Assembly (NCBI GenBank): GCA_037447655.1
Contig: JBBHKE010002029.1
Span: 1-64,000 of the forward strand
Direction: 5' to 3'
Source: Zygnema cylindricum
Taxonomy: Eukaryota > Streptophyta > Zygnematophyceae > Zygnematales > Zygnemataceae
DNA length: 64,000 nt
This document shows, in pieces, positions 23,491 through 36,398 of the stretch. The position numbers and the translations under genes were made by a program. The notes below the pieces were generated by a model. The model ran no database searches, was not told where the DNA came from, and worked only from the letters and a program-made list of their open reading frames with translations. The stretch's first letter is position 1, and each line of letters starts with the position of its first letter.

Positions 23491-25764
23491 ATGTTGTCGG
23501 ATAAGAAGATAGGAAAAAGGTTTTGGGCAGAAGCAATGAACTGTGCTAATTACCTCAAAAATAGAGTTCTTACTTCAGCTATAAAAGATCAAACACCTTA
23601 TGAGAGATGGACAGGCCGGAAACCAGACTTATCTCATTTAAAGGTTTTTGGCAGTCAAGTATTCAGTCTAGATACTGATCGGTCCAATTGGAAGCTAGAT
23701 CCTAAAGGAAAACCGGGATACTTATTAGGATATGATGAGGATGTTAAAGGATATAGAGTTTATGATCTAAAAGGAGAAGATATAATCTTAGTAAAGCATC
23801 TAGTAGTTATGGATGAAGGAAAGTCTGTGGATCCCTTCAAATATACAAAGTCAGTAAAAATCAGATTTGAGTCAGAAAATTCTGATGACTTTGAGCTTCC
23901 TAACTATCCAGGTTTTAGAGACGATGACATTTTTGCAGGAACAAATCAGACCGAAAAGGACTCGGCTGTGGAAACTCCCGTGACAACTCTACTCGAAGCG
24001 GAAGACGTGGTGGAAATTGATTCGGAATCAAGGGATAGGGGAGAAGCCGAGTTTGTTCGAAAGAATCCACGAGAACCATCTATTCCGGCCTCAGATTTTG
24101 AGGGAGGGAGGAGAAGTAGCAAAAGACTGCAAGAAAAACAGGTTAATAACAAGGTAACTAAACTATCTCATCAAGATGAACCTCAAACTTATCGAGAGGC
24201 GATGACTTGTCCAGAAAGAAACCGGTGGAAGACAGCCATCAATGAGGAGATGGCTTCAATCATGGCAGCCGATACTTGGGAGCTGGTGGACTGTCCACCT
24301 AACCGAAAACCAATCGGTTGTAAGTGGGTTTTCAAACTAAAACTGAACCCAGATAACACAATCGAGCGCTACAAGGCCAGATTAGTGGCAAAGGGATTTA
24401 CACAAAAAGAAGGAATTGACTACGAGGAAACCTTTGCCCCGGTGGTCAGATTTCCCTCCGTCCGCATACTTCTCAGTTTAGCAGCGGCGGAAGACATGGA
24501 AGTGCACCATATGGACATCAAAACAGCCTTTTTGCATGGAGAATTAGAAGAGGAGATCTTCATGCGACAACCCGAAGGGTTTGTGGAAGAAGGAGAGGAG
24601 AGTAAGGTATGCCGGCTGATTAAATCTCTTTATGGTTTGAAACAGGCGCCCCGACAGTGGATTAAGAAGCTTGATGAATTTCTTACCGGTCTAGGATATA
24701 TTCGGATCAGCTCAGATCACTCAATCTATGTTTTCGAAGATGAGGAAGGTTTTATATTTATTGCAATTTATGTTGATGATTTGTTTGTTTTAAGTAAATC
24801 AATGGAAAAAATTAATAAACTGAAAACCGATCTTAAGGGGAGATTTGAAATGAAGGATATGGGGGAAGCAAAATATATTTTGGGAATTCAAGTAGAGAGA
24901 GACCGAATAAGAAAAATTATAAGATTGACTCAAAAGGAAGCAATAGGGAACATGCTTGAAAAATTTCAAATGGATAAAGCTAATAGTTGTACAACTCCAA
25001 TGGAATTGAAGAAGGGAAGTGAGGGGAGTGAGGAAGAAGGAGTCATAGTCTTAGACGAGGAATTATCTCCTGAAGAACAGAAGTTCATGCAGACTATTCC
25101 TTACAGGCAAGTAGTGGGAAGTCTAATCTATTTTATGAATTGTACCAGGCCGGATTTAGCTGCAGCTGTAGGAGTGCTGAGTAGAAGTCTAAATGCTCCC
25201 ACTAAGAAGGATTGGGAGGCAGCTAAGAGAGTTCTTAGATACTTGGTAGGAACTAGAGATCTATGGTTGCATTTGGGTGGGGAGAATACTGACATCACTA
25301 CTTGGAGTGATGCCAGTTATGGTGATGCTGTGATGAGGAGATGTACTTCTGGATATGTATTATATGTGGGTGATGGGGCTTGCTGTTGGAGTAGCAAACA
25401 GCAAAAGGTTATTGCTCAGTCCACCATGGAGGCTGAGTATATGGCCTCTTGCTCTGCTGTAAAAGAATTGATGTGGGTCAAGTCTTTGCTTGGTGAGCTT
25501 GTTCACCTTAAGAGTGGTGTGCAGAAAATAGTTTGTGATAATCAGGCAGCAATCGCTATTTCTGCCAATCCTAAACACCATTTTAAAGCCAAACACATGG
25601 ACATCAGACTCAGCTTTGTTAGAGAGAAAGTAGAAAACAAAATAATCAGTTTAGAGTACAGACCAGATAGTGAGATGGTAGCAGATATGATGACCAAACC
25701 TGTGCCTTCCCCTAAGCTAATTTTTTGCAGGGAGAAGTGTGGTCTGAAATTAAAGATTGACTAG
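23491..25764 (+). CDS. A1 integrase C-terminus, reverse transcriptase and RNase H
   Basis: One open frame of 757 codons. Residues 1-90 finish the integrase core (KRFWAEAMNCANYLKNRVLT, YERWTGRKPD, KVFGSQVFSLD). A disordered linker follows. RT starts about residue 250 ([69 protein letters not shown]) with the catalytic YVDD at 427-430. RNase H covers about 570-757 (WSDASYGD, STMEAEYMA, CDNQAAIAIS, KHMDIRLSFVRE). Part of a polyprotein whose upstream part carries two stops; the start codon given is only the first Met after the last stop. This is the best pol in the window. Confidence 0.9.
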   Translation: MLSDKKIGKRFWAEAMNCANYLKNRVLTSAIKDQTPYERWTGRKPDLSHLKVFGSQVFSLDTDRSNWKLDPKGKPGYLLGYDEDVKGYRVYDLKGEDIILVKHLVVMDEGKSVDPFKYTKSVKIRFESENSDDFELPNYPGFRDDDIFAGTNQTEKDSAVETPVTTLLEAEDVVEIDSESRDRGEAEFVRKNPREPSIPASDFEGGRRSSKRLQEKQVNNKVTKLSHQDEPQTYREAMTCPERNRWKTAINEEMASIMAADTWELVDCPPNRKPIGCKWVFKLKLNPDNTIERYKARLVAKGFTQKEGIDYEETFAPVVRFPSVRILLSLAAAEDMEVHHMDIKTAFLHGELEEEIFMRQPEGFVEEGEESKVCRLIKSLYGLKQAPRQWIKKLDEFLTGLGYIRISSDHSIYVFEDEEGFIFIAIYVDDLFVLSKSMEKINKLKTDLKGRFEMKDMGEAKYILGIQVERDRIRKIIRLTQKEAIGNMLEKFQMDKANSCTTPMELKKGSEGSEEEGVIVLDEELSPEEQKFMQTIPYRQVVGSLIYFMNCTRPDLAAAVGVLSRSLNAPTKKDWEAAKRVLRYLVGTRDLWLHLGGENTDITTWSDASYGDAVMRRCTSGYVLYVGDGACCWSSKQQKVIAQSTMEAEYMASCSAVKELMWVKSLLGELVHLKSGVQKIVCDNQAAIAISANPKHHFKAKHMDIRLSFVREKVENKIISLEYRPDSEMVADMMTKPVPSPKLIFCREKCGLKLKID

Positions 25765-25811
25765 AAAATAAGGGGAGTGTAGAAACTAATGGTTTTATTA
25801 GTATTTTCTAG
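25761..25811 (+). other. A1 PPT / 3' LTR junction inverted repeat
   Basis: Left arm CTAGAAAATA (25761-25770, containing the pol stop codon TAG), PPT AGGGGAG, LTR start, right arm TATTTTCTAG (25802-25811). The arms are perfectly complementary and could fold with the PPT in the loop. Shared by A, C and D, and nearly by B. Confidence 0.6.
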
Positions 25812-25985
25812 GTCTGAAAAGAAATATAGAAGTCGAGGCAGTCTATCTTTAACTTCTCTCTCCAACTCTCAAACTTGTCGCAGTCACTGAGAAATTGGAG
25901 AGGAAGCTAGAGCCATGGCTACCTTGGCTATCTTGAGGTTTACGAGAATTTTATATTAGGGTTTATATATTTAATTAAAATGTAT

Positions 25986-26090
25986 GTGCCGGCGGCAGGA
26001 TTTGATCCTTGTACCTGCCGGCCGGCAGACACGAAGTAGCCGGTAGCCTTAGCCGTTTAATCTAGCGGTAGTGTTACGTAGCATATAGTT
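25986..26090 (-). ncRNA. tRNA T-arm-like stem-loop, antisense, in A1 3' LTR
   Basis: Second LTR copy of the module at 20586-20690, with several substitutions. One changes the outer stem region (CCTGCCGG) and the inner CAAGGATCAAATCCTG is unchanged. Confidence 0.35.
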
Positions 26091-27387
26091 TGATAATTAT
26101 TTACATATGTATACGTGCGATAAACCATTTAACTGAACAGAATTACGGGATACATAGATCCAGTAATATATAATGTACGACTTACGGCACGGACAAAAAT
26201 CAGTACCGCACATTTGTTTCGTAAATGAAACAAATACCGCGCATGTATTTATTACGGCTACGATTAAAGCCGAATTTAATCGGACGGCCGAGATTAGCGC
26301 CGAGATCGCGGAGGAAGATTTCGGCGGTTTGTGGCCATCGCCACATCGGATGACGCGTGGCGAAATTCCGTTGGATTGTGGAAACTCCGGAGATTATGGC
26401 ACCGAATCCGGATTTGACATGTGTCGACATTTCGGCCATGTTGTACAATGTCCGTACATAAAGTACACCGGCAGCTGTACTTTTGCGTACGGAACTCAAT
26501 TTCAATTGGTTCCGTATATCAGTAGATAGAGTCTGTGAGAGGGATAGGACTTAGAAAAATTAGAAGATAGGACCCCCTCTCCCAGAGAGCTTCTGTACAA
26601 AAGGTCAACTTTGACCCTCCATAACTTACTGCTCAGGGGAGCAAATTCAGAGATTCTTTTTGCTATCGACTCAGGGGAGTCTTGTCTTCACAGGGGTGAA
26701 GTTGGTCAGAGTTTTTGTCTGCCAGGGTGGCAGTTATTTTTGCTTAAACACAAAGGGGTCAGGATTATCCTAGAGGCTTCTTGGAAGCTGTCCACTCTGA
26801 GGACTTATGGAGGTCTCAGAGTTTCAACGTCGTCCGCAAACCGCCGCAAAACCATTCCGCGATCTCGGCATGCTTCGTGGCCGTCTGATTAAGCCGGATT
26901 ACAATCGTGGCCGTCATAAATACTTGCGCAATATTTATTTCGCCTTTGAAACAAAATACGCGATATTCGATTCGGATTTTTTGTACGCCGTACATTATAA
27001 ACTGTATCTATGTCAAAATATCCCGTTGAATGAAATAGCCTACGTGTTAACATTTAGATAATTATCAAACCTTATATCATATATCTTCGGTTTAGACTAG
27101 ATGGTTAAGGCTACCGTCTACTGGCTAGTTTGACGGAAGGCAGGTACCAGGTTCCAACCCTAGTTCCGCCAAGTTCATTTTGGTAAAATCTACCAACCTA
27201 ATATGTGTCCGCGTCGGGATAGCATAGGCGGCCATGGCTCTTCTCCCTCTCAAATTTTTCAGTGACTGCGACAAGTGTGGGAGCTAGATAGAGGAGTTAG
27301 AGGAAAGCTGCCTCTGCTTTTTTTCTGCATTTTACAAAACCTAGAAAATTCTAAAATAACCTTTTATTTCTACACTCCCCTTATTTT

Positions 27388-30300
27388 CTAGTCACTCTCT
27401 ATTTTAAGACCACACTTCTCCCGGTAGAGAATTAGTTTAAGGGAAGGAACAAGTTTGGTCATCATATCTGCTACCATTTCAGTATCTGGTTTATACTCCA
27501 AACTAATTATCTTGTTTTCTACTTTCTCTCTAACAAAGCTAAGTCTAATGTCCATGTGTTTGGCTTTAAAGTGATGTTTAGGATAGGCAGAAATGCCAAT
27601 GGCAGTCCGATTATCACAAAATACTTTTTGGAAATCACACTTAAGATGACCAAGCTCACCAAGCAAAGACTTGACCCACATTAATTCTTTTATGCCATAG
27701 CAAGAAGCCATGTACTCTGCCTCCATGGTGGACTGAGCAATGACCTTTTGCTGCTTGCTGCTCCAACAGCAAGCCCCATCACCCACATATAATACATATC
27801 GAGATGTACATCTCCTCATAGGAGCATCCCCATAGTTGGCATCACTCCAAGTGGTGATGTCAGTATTTTTCCCACCCAAATGCAACCATAAATCTCTAGT
27901 TCCTATGAGATATAGTTGCCTCCCAATCTTTCTAAGTGGGAGCATTCAGACTCCTACTTAGTACTCCTACGGCTGCGGCTATGTCTAGACGGGTACAATT
28001 CATGAAATATATTAGGCTGCCAACTACTTGTCTATAAAGGATGGTCCGCATAAATATTTTCTCTTCCGGGCCTACCTCATCATCTAAGATTATAAATCCC
28101 TCTTCCTCACTCCCCTCATTTCCCTTCTTTGATTTCATATGAGTGGTACAACTATATGCCTTGTCCATTTGGAATTTTTCTAACATGTTTCCAATAGCCA
28201 CTTTTTGAGTTAATCTTATTATTTTTTTATCTCTGTCTCTCTCTTCCTAAATTCCAAAAATATACCTTGCTTCTTCATATCCTTCATCTCAAATCTTCCT
28301 TTTAGATCATTTTTCAACTTATTCATTTTATTTATAGATTTACTTAAAACAAGCAAATCATCGACATAAATTGCAATAAAAATAATTCATTCTTCATCTT
28401 TAAACAAATAAATTGATTAATCTGAGTAGATCCGAACATATCCCAAACCTGTAAGAAACTCATCGAGCTTCTTGTTCCATTGTCGGGGCGCTTGTTTCAA
28501 CCCATACAAAGATTTGATCAATCGACATACCTTACATTCCTCCCCTTGCTCCACAAATCCTTTAGGCTGTCTCATAAAAATTTCCTCTTCCAACTCTCCA
28601 TGTAAGAAGGCCGTCTTGATGTCCATCTGATGCACTTCTATGTCTTCTTCTGCAGCCATACTGAGAAGTATCCGAACCGAAGGAAACCTGACAACCGGAG
28701 CAAAAGTCTCCTCGTAGTCAATTCCCTCTTTTTGGGTAAATCCCTTCGCCACTAACCGAGCCTTGTAGCGCTCAATGGTGTTATCCGGGTTGAGTTTCAG
28801 CTTAAATACCCACTTACACCCAATGGGCTTCTTGTCAGGGGACAATCCACCAATTCCCGTGTATCGGTCGCCATGATTGAGGCCATTTCCTCATTAATGG
28901 TTGTCTTCCACCGATTTCTTTCAGGACAAGTCATTACCTCATTATAAGTTTGAGGTTCATCGGGGTGAGACAGTTTGGTTACCTTATTGTTAACTTGTCT
29001 CTCTTGCAGTCTTTTGCTGCTCCTTATTCCTCCCTCAAACTCGGTTGTGGGAATAAATGGCTCTCTTCGATTCTTCCGAACAATTTCTTCCTCTCCCCTA
29101 TTCCTTGATTCCGGGTCGATTTCCACCACGTCTTCTGCTTCCGTTGGAGTTAATACTAGAGGTTCCACATTTGAGTCCTTCTCGATCTGATCCGTACCCG
29201 CAAGATCATCATCTTTTTGAAACTCTGGATAGTTAGGAAGCTCAAAGTCATCAGAATTTTCTGACCCAAATCTGATTTTGACTGTCTTTGTATGCTTAAA
29301 GGGATCTATTAATTTTCCTTCACCCATAACCACTAGGTGCTTCAATATGATAATATCCTCTCTTTTGAGATCATAGACTCTATATCTTTTTACATCTTCA
29401 TCATATTCTAGGAGATATCCTGGTTTTCTTTTTGGGTCTAACTTCCAATTTGACCAATCTGTGCCTAAACTGAACACTAGACTATCGAAAACCTTTAAGT
29501 GTGAAACATCTGGTTTTTGGCGTGTCCATCTCTCATACGAAGTTTGGCCTTTTACTGCTGAAGTAAGAACTCTATTCTTGAGATAATTTGTACAGTTCAT
29601 TGCTTCAGCTCAAAACTTCTTTCCTATCTTCTTATCTGACAGCATACTCCTAGCACTATCACTCAATGTTCTATTTAATCGTTTAGCTACAACATTATGC
29701 TCAAGATTTTGAGGAACTGTCTTTTGGTGTTGCATTCTATCTTCTCTCAAAAAATCCTCAAACAGGTTAGAGGTATACTATCCACCAATGTCACCCTTTA
29801 CTCTATTGATTGAGGTTTCATGGAATTTTTCACTCCATCCTTTATATTGTTTAAAATATTCCTAAGCCTCTGACTTATTTTTCAAAAAATACACCTTGGA
29901 ATACCGAGACCAATCATCGGTGATAGTCCTCATAAATCTCTTCCCCCCGGGTGATGGCACTTTGGCCGGCCCCCAAATATCTGTGTGTACGAAATTTAGA
30001 ATCTTTTCTCTCTTATAGGTGGCAATTTTTTGGAAGGGTAACCTGTGTGCTTTATCTTGAGCACATCCACTACAATCACTTAGATTCTCACTTTCACCGA
30101 ACTGAATCCCTTCCACTACCATATTTTTCATTTTTGTTAACTTATCTAGAGTCACATGCCCAAGCCTCTTATGCCACAACATTATATCATGAACACCAGC
30201 ATAATAAAGTTTCTTCTTTTCATTGCTTAAAATAAGCCTAAACATCCCTTGGCTACCTTTTTCAGCAGTGAAATATACTTCCTCCTCAAAACTAGCAGTA

Positions 30301-30850
30301 AAGACTCTTTTCCTAGTGCTACTATCAAAACCCTTATCATCTAATACAGACGTAGAGATAAGGTTTTTGTTCAGCTACGAAATAAACAATACATTGGAGA
30401 ATGTAACTATGGATGTCTTTCCTTCTACTAACACTTTTAGATCAACCGATCCTACAAGAGTAGAAGTGACTATCCTCCTATCCCCGTACTCTATCTCTAA
30501 GGTGGGAATCTTTCTTATCTTAGTGAACATTTGTTTATCTTTACACATGTGCATGAATGCACCTGAATCTACAATCCAGCTTGCTTCACCTTTCAATCCA
30601 TCGAAAGCACATTTCTGCTTTCGTGGAATTTCGACCTCATTTTTCGCTGCGAACTCCTCATGTTATAGGAGTTCATAATCCTTGTCCTTAGATTCTGCCT
30701 CATGAACCTGTGTCACAAAGGCCTTTTTCTTTCCTCTCGAGGGTCCACCGATCTGCCCCTTCTTTAACCGCAGCTCATTTAACTTAGTGCATTCAGCCAT
30801 ATAGTGCCTCGGTTTCTTACAAAAATGGCACAAACCCTAAGGAGTCCTTG
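27388..30850 (-). pseudogene. B protease, integrase, RT and RNase H, degenerate
   Basis: Read from right to left: CCHC region near 30790-30840, protease (VDSGAFMHMCKD, Ser-to-Phe change, about 30530-30570), pre-integrase zinc domain (LWHKRLGHV, about 30140-30190), integrase pieces to 29600, RT from 28890 to about 28280 ([20 protein letters not shown]; the YVDD region near 28350-28380 still reads but is out of frame with its flanks), and RNase H 27945-27388 (WSDANYGD, STMEAEYMA). Many frameshifts and stops, for example near 29620, 29790 and 28240. No function expected. Confidence 0.85.
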
Positions 30851-32039
30851 GTCGGAACTCCTTAGTCTGATTTTTTTGCCCCTCCCCTCGATAAGTTCCA
30901 ACCTGTTTTTTTTCAAGAATCATTATTTTTCCAATCGATCCCTGCTTCCAAAGCTTGCCCACTCTTTCCTCCTCTTCGGACCTCAATTGTATTCTCCCGA
31001 ACGAGAATCATGTAGAAACTAATGGTTTTATTAGTATTTTCTAGGTCTGAAAAGAAATATAGAAGTCGAGGCAGTCTATCTCTAACTTCTCTCTCCAACT
31101 CTCAAACTTGTCGCAGTCACTAAGAAATTGGAGAGGAAGCTAGAGCCATGGCTACCTTGGCTATCCTGAGGTTTACGGGAATTTTATATTAGGGTTTTTT
31201 TATTTAATTAAAAGGTATGTGCCGGCGGCAGGATTTGATCCTTGTACCTACCGGCCGGCAGACAGGAAATATCCGCTAGCCTTAGCCGTTAAATCTAGCG
31301 GTAGTGTTACGTACGATATAGTTTGATATTAATTTAAATATGTATACGTGCGATAAACCATTTAACAGAAATGAATTATGGGATACATAGATCCAGTAAT
31401 ATATAATGTACGACTTACGGTATGGACACAAATCAGTACCGCGCATTTGTTTCGTAAATGAAACAAATACCGCGCATGTATTTATTACGGCTACGATTAA
31501 AGCCGAATTTAATCGGACGGCCGCGATTAGCGCCGAGATCGCAGAGGAAGATTTCGGCGTTTTGTGGCCATCGCCACATCGGATGACGCGTGGCGAAATT
31601 CCGTTGGATTGTGGAATCTCCGGAGATTATGGCACTGAATCCGGATTTGACATGTGTCGACATTTTGGCCATGTCGTACAATGTCCGTACATAAAGTACA
31701 CTGGCAGCTGTAATTTTGCGTACGGAACTCAATTCTGATTGGTTCCGTACATCAGTAAATTGAGTCTGTGAGAGAGATAGGACTTAGAAAAATTAGAAGA
31801 TAGGACCCCCTCTCCTAGAGATTTTCTGTACAAAAGGTCAACTTTGACCCTCCATAACTTACTGCTCAGGGGAGCAAATTCAGAGATTCTTTTTGCTACC
31901 GACTCAAGGGAGTCTTGCCTTTACAGGGGTGGAGGAGGTCACGGTTTTTGTCTACCAAGGTGGCAGTTATTTTTGGTGGAACACAAAGGGGTCAGAATTA
32001 TCCTAGAGGCTTCTTGGAAGCTGTCTACTCTGAGGACTT

Positions 32040-33775
32040 ATGGAGGTCTCAGAGTTACAGGTTATGGGCCCACCCTCTAGGGTACCAATCTTTAATGGAA
32101 CTGGCTTCATATACTGGGAAAGTATGATGATAGGAGCTCTATGCGAAAAAAGGTTTTGGGGGATATTGAGTGGACGATTGGGGCGTCCATCAAGTCTTGG
32201 AATTCCTCTAGGGTTTGGAGGAACCAGATTCACCAGGAAAGAGGACCCACCTTCAACGGAGGAAACAAAAGAAGGAGAGGTGGTGGAAAAAAGAAAGGAG
32301 AAGGAGACGACCACACCTATAGCAACTGGTTCGACATTCATGTCACCTATTCTGAGGAATGAGGAGAATGATACTGAAACCTGGGACTTCAACAATATGG
32401 CGGCAAAGCACTTCATCCTACGCCATCTCACTCAAGGACTTGCATGTCCTCATTTGCAGGTAGAAAGAGCATCCGATCTTTGGATGGCTCTCATAGAGAT
32501 GTACCGAAGTGGTATGATTCAGCAACAACAGTTGGCTGATCAGAAAGTTGAGGAGTATGTATACAAAGGGGAAAATATGTTGGATTTTTGCAATGAGCTC
32601 GCTACATTCTTCATGGAGCTACAGAGTACGGGGGAAAAGATTTTAGTGAAAAAGAAAAGGTTAACTGTTTACTGATGAAGTTACCTGATGAGTTCGTGAA
32701 CATAGTTTATCGTGTGCAGGACTTGCCTGACTCAAGGTGGATATGGAACTCAGTGGTAGGGATGATTCTCGTTCAAGAGAATACAATTGAGATCCGAAGG
32801 GGAGGAAAGAGTGGCCAAGCCTTGGCAACAGCGACTGATTGGAGGAACAGGGATTCCCGAAAACCGGTCGGAAACTATGGGGGTAGGGAGCAGAAAAAAC
32901 AGGCCGATGAGTTCGAACCAAGGGCTCCCAAAGGACTATGTCACTTTTGTAAGAAACCGGGGCATTATATGGCAGAGTGCACTAAGCTAACCAAGCTTCG
33001 GTTAAAGGAGGGGCAGGCTGGTGGTACCCCGAGAGGAAAGAAAAAGGCCCTTGTCACACAGGTACTTGAGGTTGAATCCGAGGACGAGGACGATGAGCTC
33101 CTTTTGGATGAGGAGTTGGAGGCGAAGAATGAGGTCGAAATTCCACGAAGGCACAAATGTGCTTACGGTGGATTGAAAGGTGAAGCAGGCTGGATTGTAG
33201 ATTCAGGTGCCTCCATGCACATGTGTAAGGATAGACACCTGTTCACTAAGATAAGAAAGATTCCCACCGTAGAGGTAGAGTACGGGGATGGGAGGATAGT
33301 CACCACTACTCTTGTAGGATCGGTAGATCTAAAAGTGTTAGTAGAAGGAAAGACATCCATATTAACATTCTCCGATGTATTGTTTATTCCAGAGCTGAAC
33401 AAAAATCTTATCTCTACATCAGTATTAGATGATAAGGGTTTTTTTACTAGCTCTAGGGAAGGAGTCTTTACTGCTAGTTTTGAGGATGATGTCTATTTCA
33501 TTGCTGAGAAAGGTAGCCATGGGATGTTTAGGCTGATCTTAAGTAATGAAAAGAAGAAACTTTATTATGCTGGTGTTCATGATATTATGATGTGGCATAA
33601 GAGGCTTCGGCATGTGAATCTAGATAAGTTAAGAGAGATGAAAAAGATGGGAGTGGTGGAAGGGATTCAGTTCAGTGAGAGTGATGATATAAGTGATTGT
33701 AGTGGATGTGCTCAAGGTAAAGCACACAGATTACCCTTTCCTAAGTCAACCACCTATAAGGGAGAAAAATTCTAG
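32040..33775 (+). pseudogene. A2 gag, protease and pre-integrase
   Basis: Frame 1 (32040-32675) starts in the LTR and runs through the PBS (ELQVMGPPSRVPIF). Here the VYKGENMLDFCNELATFFME segment lost in A1 is intact. It shifts near 32630 into 32675-33775, which holds CCHC (CHFCKKPGHYMAEC, near 32939-32980), protease DSGASMHM (about 33199) and MWHKRLRHV, in which the conserved Gly of the zinc motif is Arg. A 1-nt loss near 33770 ends this frame. Together A1 and A2 show what the undamaged gag looked like. Confidence 0.85.
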
Positions 33776-33810
33776 ATCTAGTACACACAGATATTTGGGG
33801 ACCGGCCAAA

Positions 33811-34839
33811 GTGCCCTCACCGGGGGGGAAGAGATTTATGATGACTATAACTGATGATTGGTCTCGGTATTCCCGGGTATATTTTTTGAAAAACAAGTCC
33901 GAAGCTGAGGATTGTTTTAGACAATATAAAGCATTGAGCGAAAAACTCCATGATACTCCAATCAAGAGAGTAAGGAGTGACAATGGTGGAGAGTATACTT
34001 CTAACCAGTTTGAGGATTTTCTGAGGGAAGATGGGGTTCAACACCAAAAGACAGTTCCAGAAAATCCTGAACAGAATGGGGTAGCTGAAAGGTTAAATAG
34101 AACACTAAGTGATAGTGCTAGATGTGTGTTGTCAGATAAAAAGATAGGGAAAAGGTTTGGGGCAGAAGCAATGAAATGTGCTAATTACCTCAAGAATAGA
34201 GTTCTTACTTCAACTATAAGAGATCAAACACCTTATGAAAGATGGACAGGCCGGAAACCAGACATATCTCACTTAAAGGTTTTCGGCAGTCAAGTGTTTA
34301 GTCTAGATACTGATCGGTCCAATTGGAAGCTAGATCCTAAAGGAAAACCAGGATACTTATTAGGATATGATGAAGATGTTAAAGGATATAGAGTTTATGA
34401 TCTAAAAAGGGAAGATATAATCTTAGTAAAGCATCTAGTAGTTATGGATGAAGGAAAGTCTGTGGATCCCTTCAAATATACGAAGTCAGTAAAAATCAGA
34501 TTTGAGTCAGAAAATTCCGATGACTTTGAGCTTCCTAACTATCCAGGTTTTAGAGAAGATGACATTGTTGTAGGAATAAATCAGACCGAAAAGGACTCCG
34601 CTGTGGAAACTCCAGTGACAACTCTACTCGAAGCGGAAGACGTGGTGGAAATTGATTCGGAATCAAGGGATAGGGGAGAAGCCGAGTTTGTTCGAAAGAA
34701 TCCACGAGATCCATCTATTCCGACCTCAGATTTTGAGGAAGGGAGGAGAAGTAGCAAAAGACTGCAAGAAAAACAGGTTAATAACAAGGTAACTAAACTA
34801 TCTCATCAAGATGAACCTCAACTTATGGAGAGGCGATGA
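33811..34839 (+). pseudogene. A2 integrase core
   Basis: Open for 342 codons: ITDDWSRYSRVYFLKNKSEA, RVRSDNGGEY, ENPEQNGVAERLNRTLSDSA, LKVFGSQVFSLD. All three D,D,E-core positions appear present (HTDIWGP just upstream at about 33781 in another frame, SDNGGEY, PEQNGVAE). A frameshift at about 34822 separates it from RT. Confidence 0.85.
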
Positions 34840-36398
34840 CTTGTCCAGAAAGAAACCGGTGGAAGACAGCCATCAATGAGGAGATGACTTCAATCATGGC
34901 AGCCGATACTTAGGAGCTGGTGGATTGCCCACCTAACCGAAAACCAATCGGTTGTAAGTCGGTTTTCGAACTAAAACTGAACCCAGATAACACAATCGAG
35001 CGCTACAAGGCCAGATTAGTGGCAAAGGGATTTACACAAAAGGAAGGAATTGACTACGAGGAAACCTTTGCCCCGGTGGTCAGATTTCCCTCAAACCGCA
35101 TACTTCTCAGCCTGGGAGCAGCGGAAGACATGGAAGTGCACCAGATGGACATCAAAACAACCTTTTTGCATGGAGAATTGGAAGAGGAGATCTTCATGCG
35201 AGAACCCGAAAGGTTTATGGAAGAATGAGAGGAGAGTAAGGTATGCCGGCTGATTAAATCTCTTTATGGTTTGAAACAGGCGCCTCGACAGTGGAATAAG
35301 AAGCTTGATGAGTTTCTTACCGGTCTAGGATATATTCGGATCAGCTCAGATCACTCAATCTATGTTTTCGAAGATGAGGAAGGTTTTATATTTATTGCAA
35401 TTTATGTTGATGATTTGTTTGTTTTAAGTAAATCAATGGAAAAAATTAATAAACTGAAAACCGATCTTAAGGGGAGATTTGAAATGATGGATATGGGGGA
35501 AGCAAAATATATTTTGGGAATTGAAGTAGAGAGAGACTGAAAAAGGAAAATTATAAGATTGACTTAAAAGGAAGCAATAGGGAACATGCTTGAAAAATTT
35601 CAAATGGATAAAGCTAATAGTTGTACAACTCCAATGGAGTTGAAGAAGGGAAGTGAGGGGAGTGAGGAAGAAGGAGTCATAGTCTTAGACGAGGAATTAT
35701 CTCCTGATGAACAGAAGTTCATGCAGACTATTCCTTACAGGCAAGTAGTGGGAAGTCTAATCTATTTTATGAATTGTACCCGGCCGGATTTAGCTGCAGC
35801 TGTAGGAGTGCTGAGTAGAAGTCTAAATGCTCCCACTAAGAAGGATTGGGAGGCAACTAACAGAGTCCTTAGATACTTGGTAGGAACTAGAGATCTATGG
35901 TTGCATTTGGGTGGGGAGAATACTGACATCACTACTTGGAGTGATGCCAGTTATGGTGATGCTCCGATGAGGAGATGTACTTCTCGATATGTATTATATG
36001 TGGGTGATGGGGCTTGCTGTTGGAGTAGCAAACAGCAAAAGGTTATTGCTCAGTCCACCATGGAGGCTGAGTATATGGCCTCTTGCTCTGCTGTAAAAGA
36101 ATTGATGTGGGTCAAGTCTTTGCTTGGTGAGCTTGGTCACCTTAAGAGTGGTGTGCATAAAATATTTTGTGATAATCAGGCAGCAATCGCTATTTCTGCC
36201 AATCCTAAACACCATTTTAAAGCCAAACACATGGACATCAGACTCAGCTTTGTTAGAGAGAAAGTAGAAAACAAAATAATCAGTTTAGAGTACAGACCAC
36301 ATAGTGAGATGGTAGCAGATATGATGACCAAACCTGTGCCTTCCCCTAAGCTAATTTTTTGCAGGGAGAAGTGTGGTCTGAAATTAAAGATTGACTAG
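34840..36398 (+). pseudogene. A2 reverse transcriptase and RNase H, several stops
   Basis: Pieces 34920-35228, 35271-35540 and 35586-36398 in one frame, separated by TAG at 34912, TGA at 35226, TGA at 35538 and TAA at about 35566. YVDD is kept (about 35404-35415). The CGA-to-TGA and CAA-to-TAA changes are C-to-T. RNase H (270 codons, STMEAEYMA, CDNQAAIAI) is intact. Confidence 0.85.

Larger units (their letters stand above)
20378..26826 (+). mobile_element. A1: nearly complete copia retrotransposon (6449 bp)
   Basis: LTRs 20378-21425 and 25778-26826 start TGTAGAAAC and end TTTCA. The target duplication ACGTC lies at 20373-20377 and 26827-26831. PBS 21426-21440; PPT AAGGGGAG at 25770-25777. 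I count roughly 27 differences between LTRs, so it is not brand-new. It is inserted in the 3' LTR of B in the opposite orientation. Confidence 0.93.
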
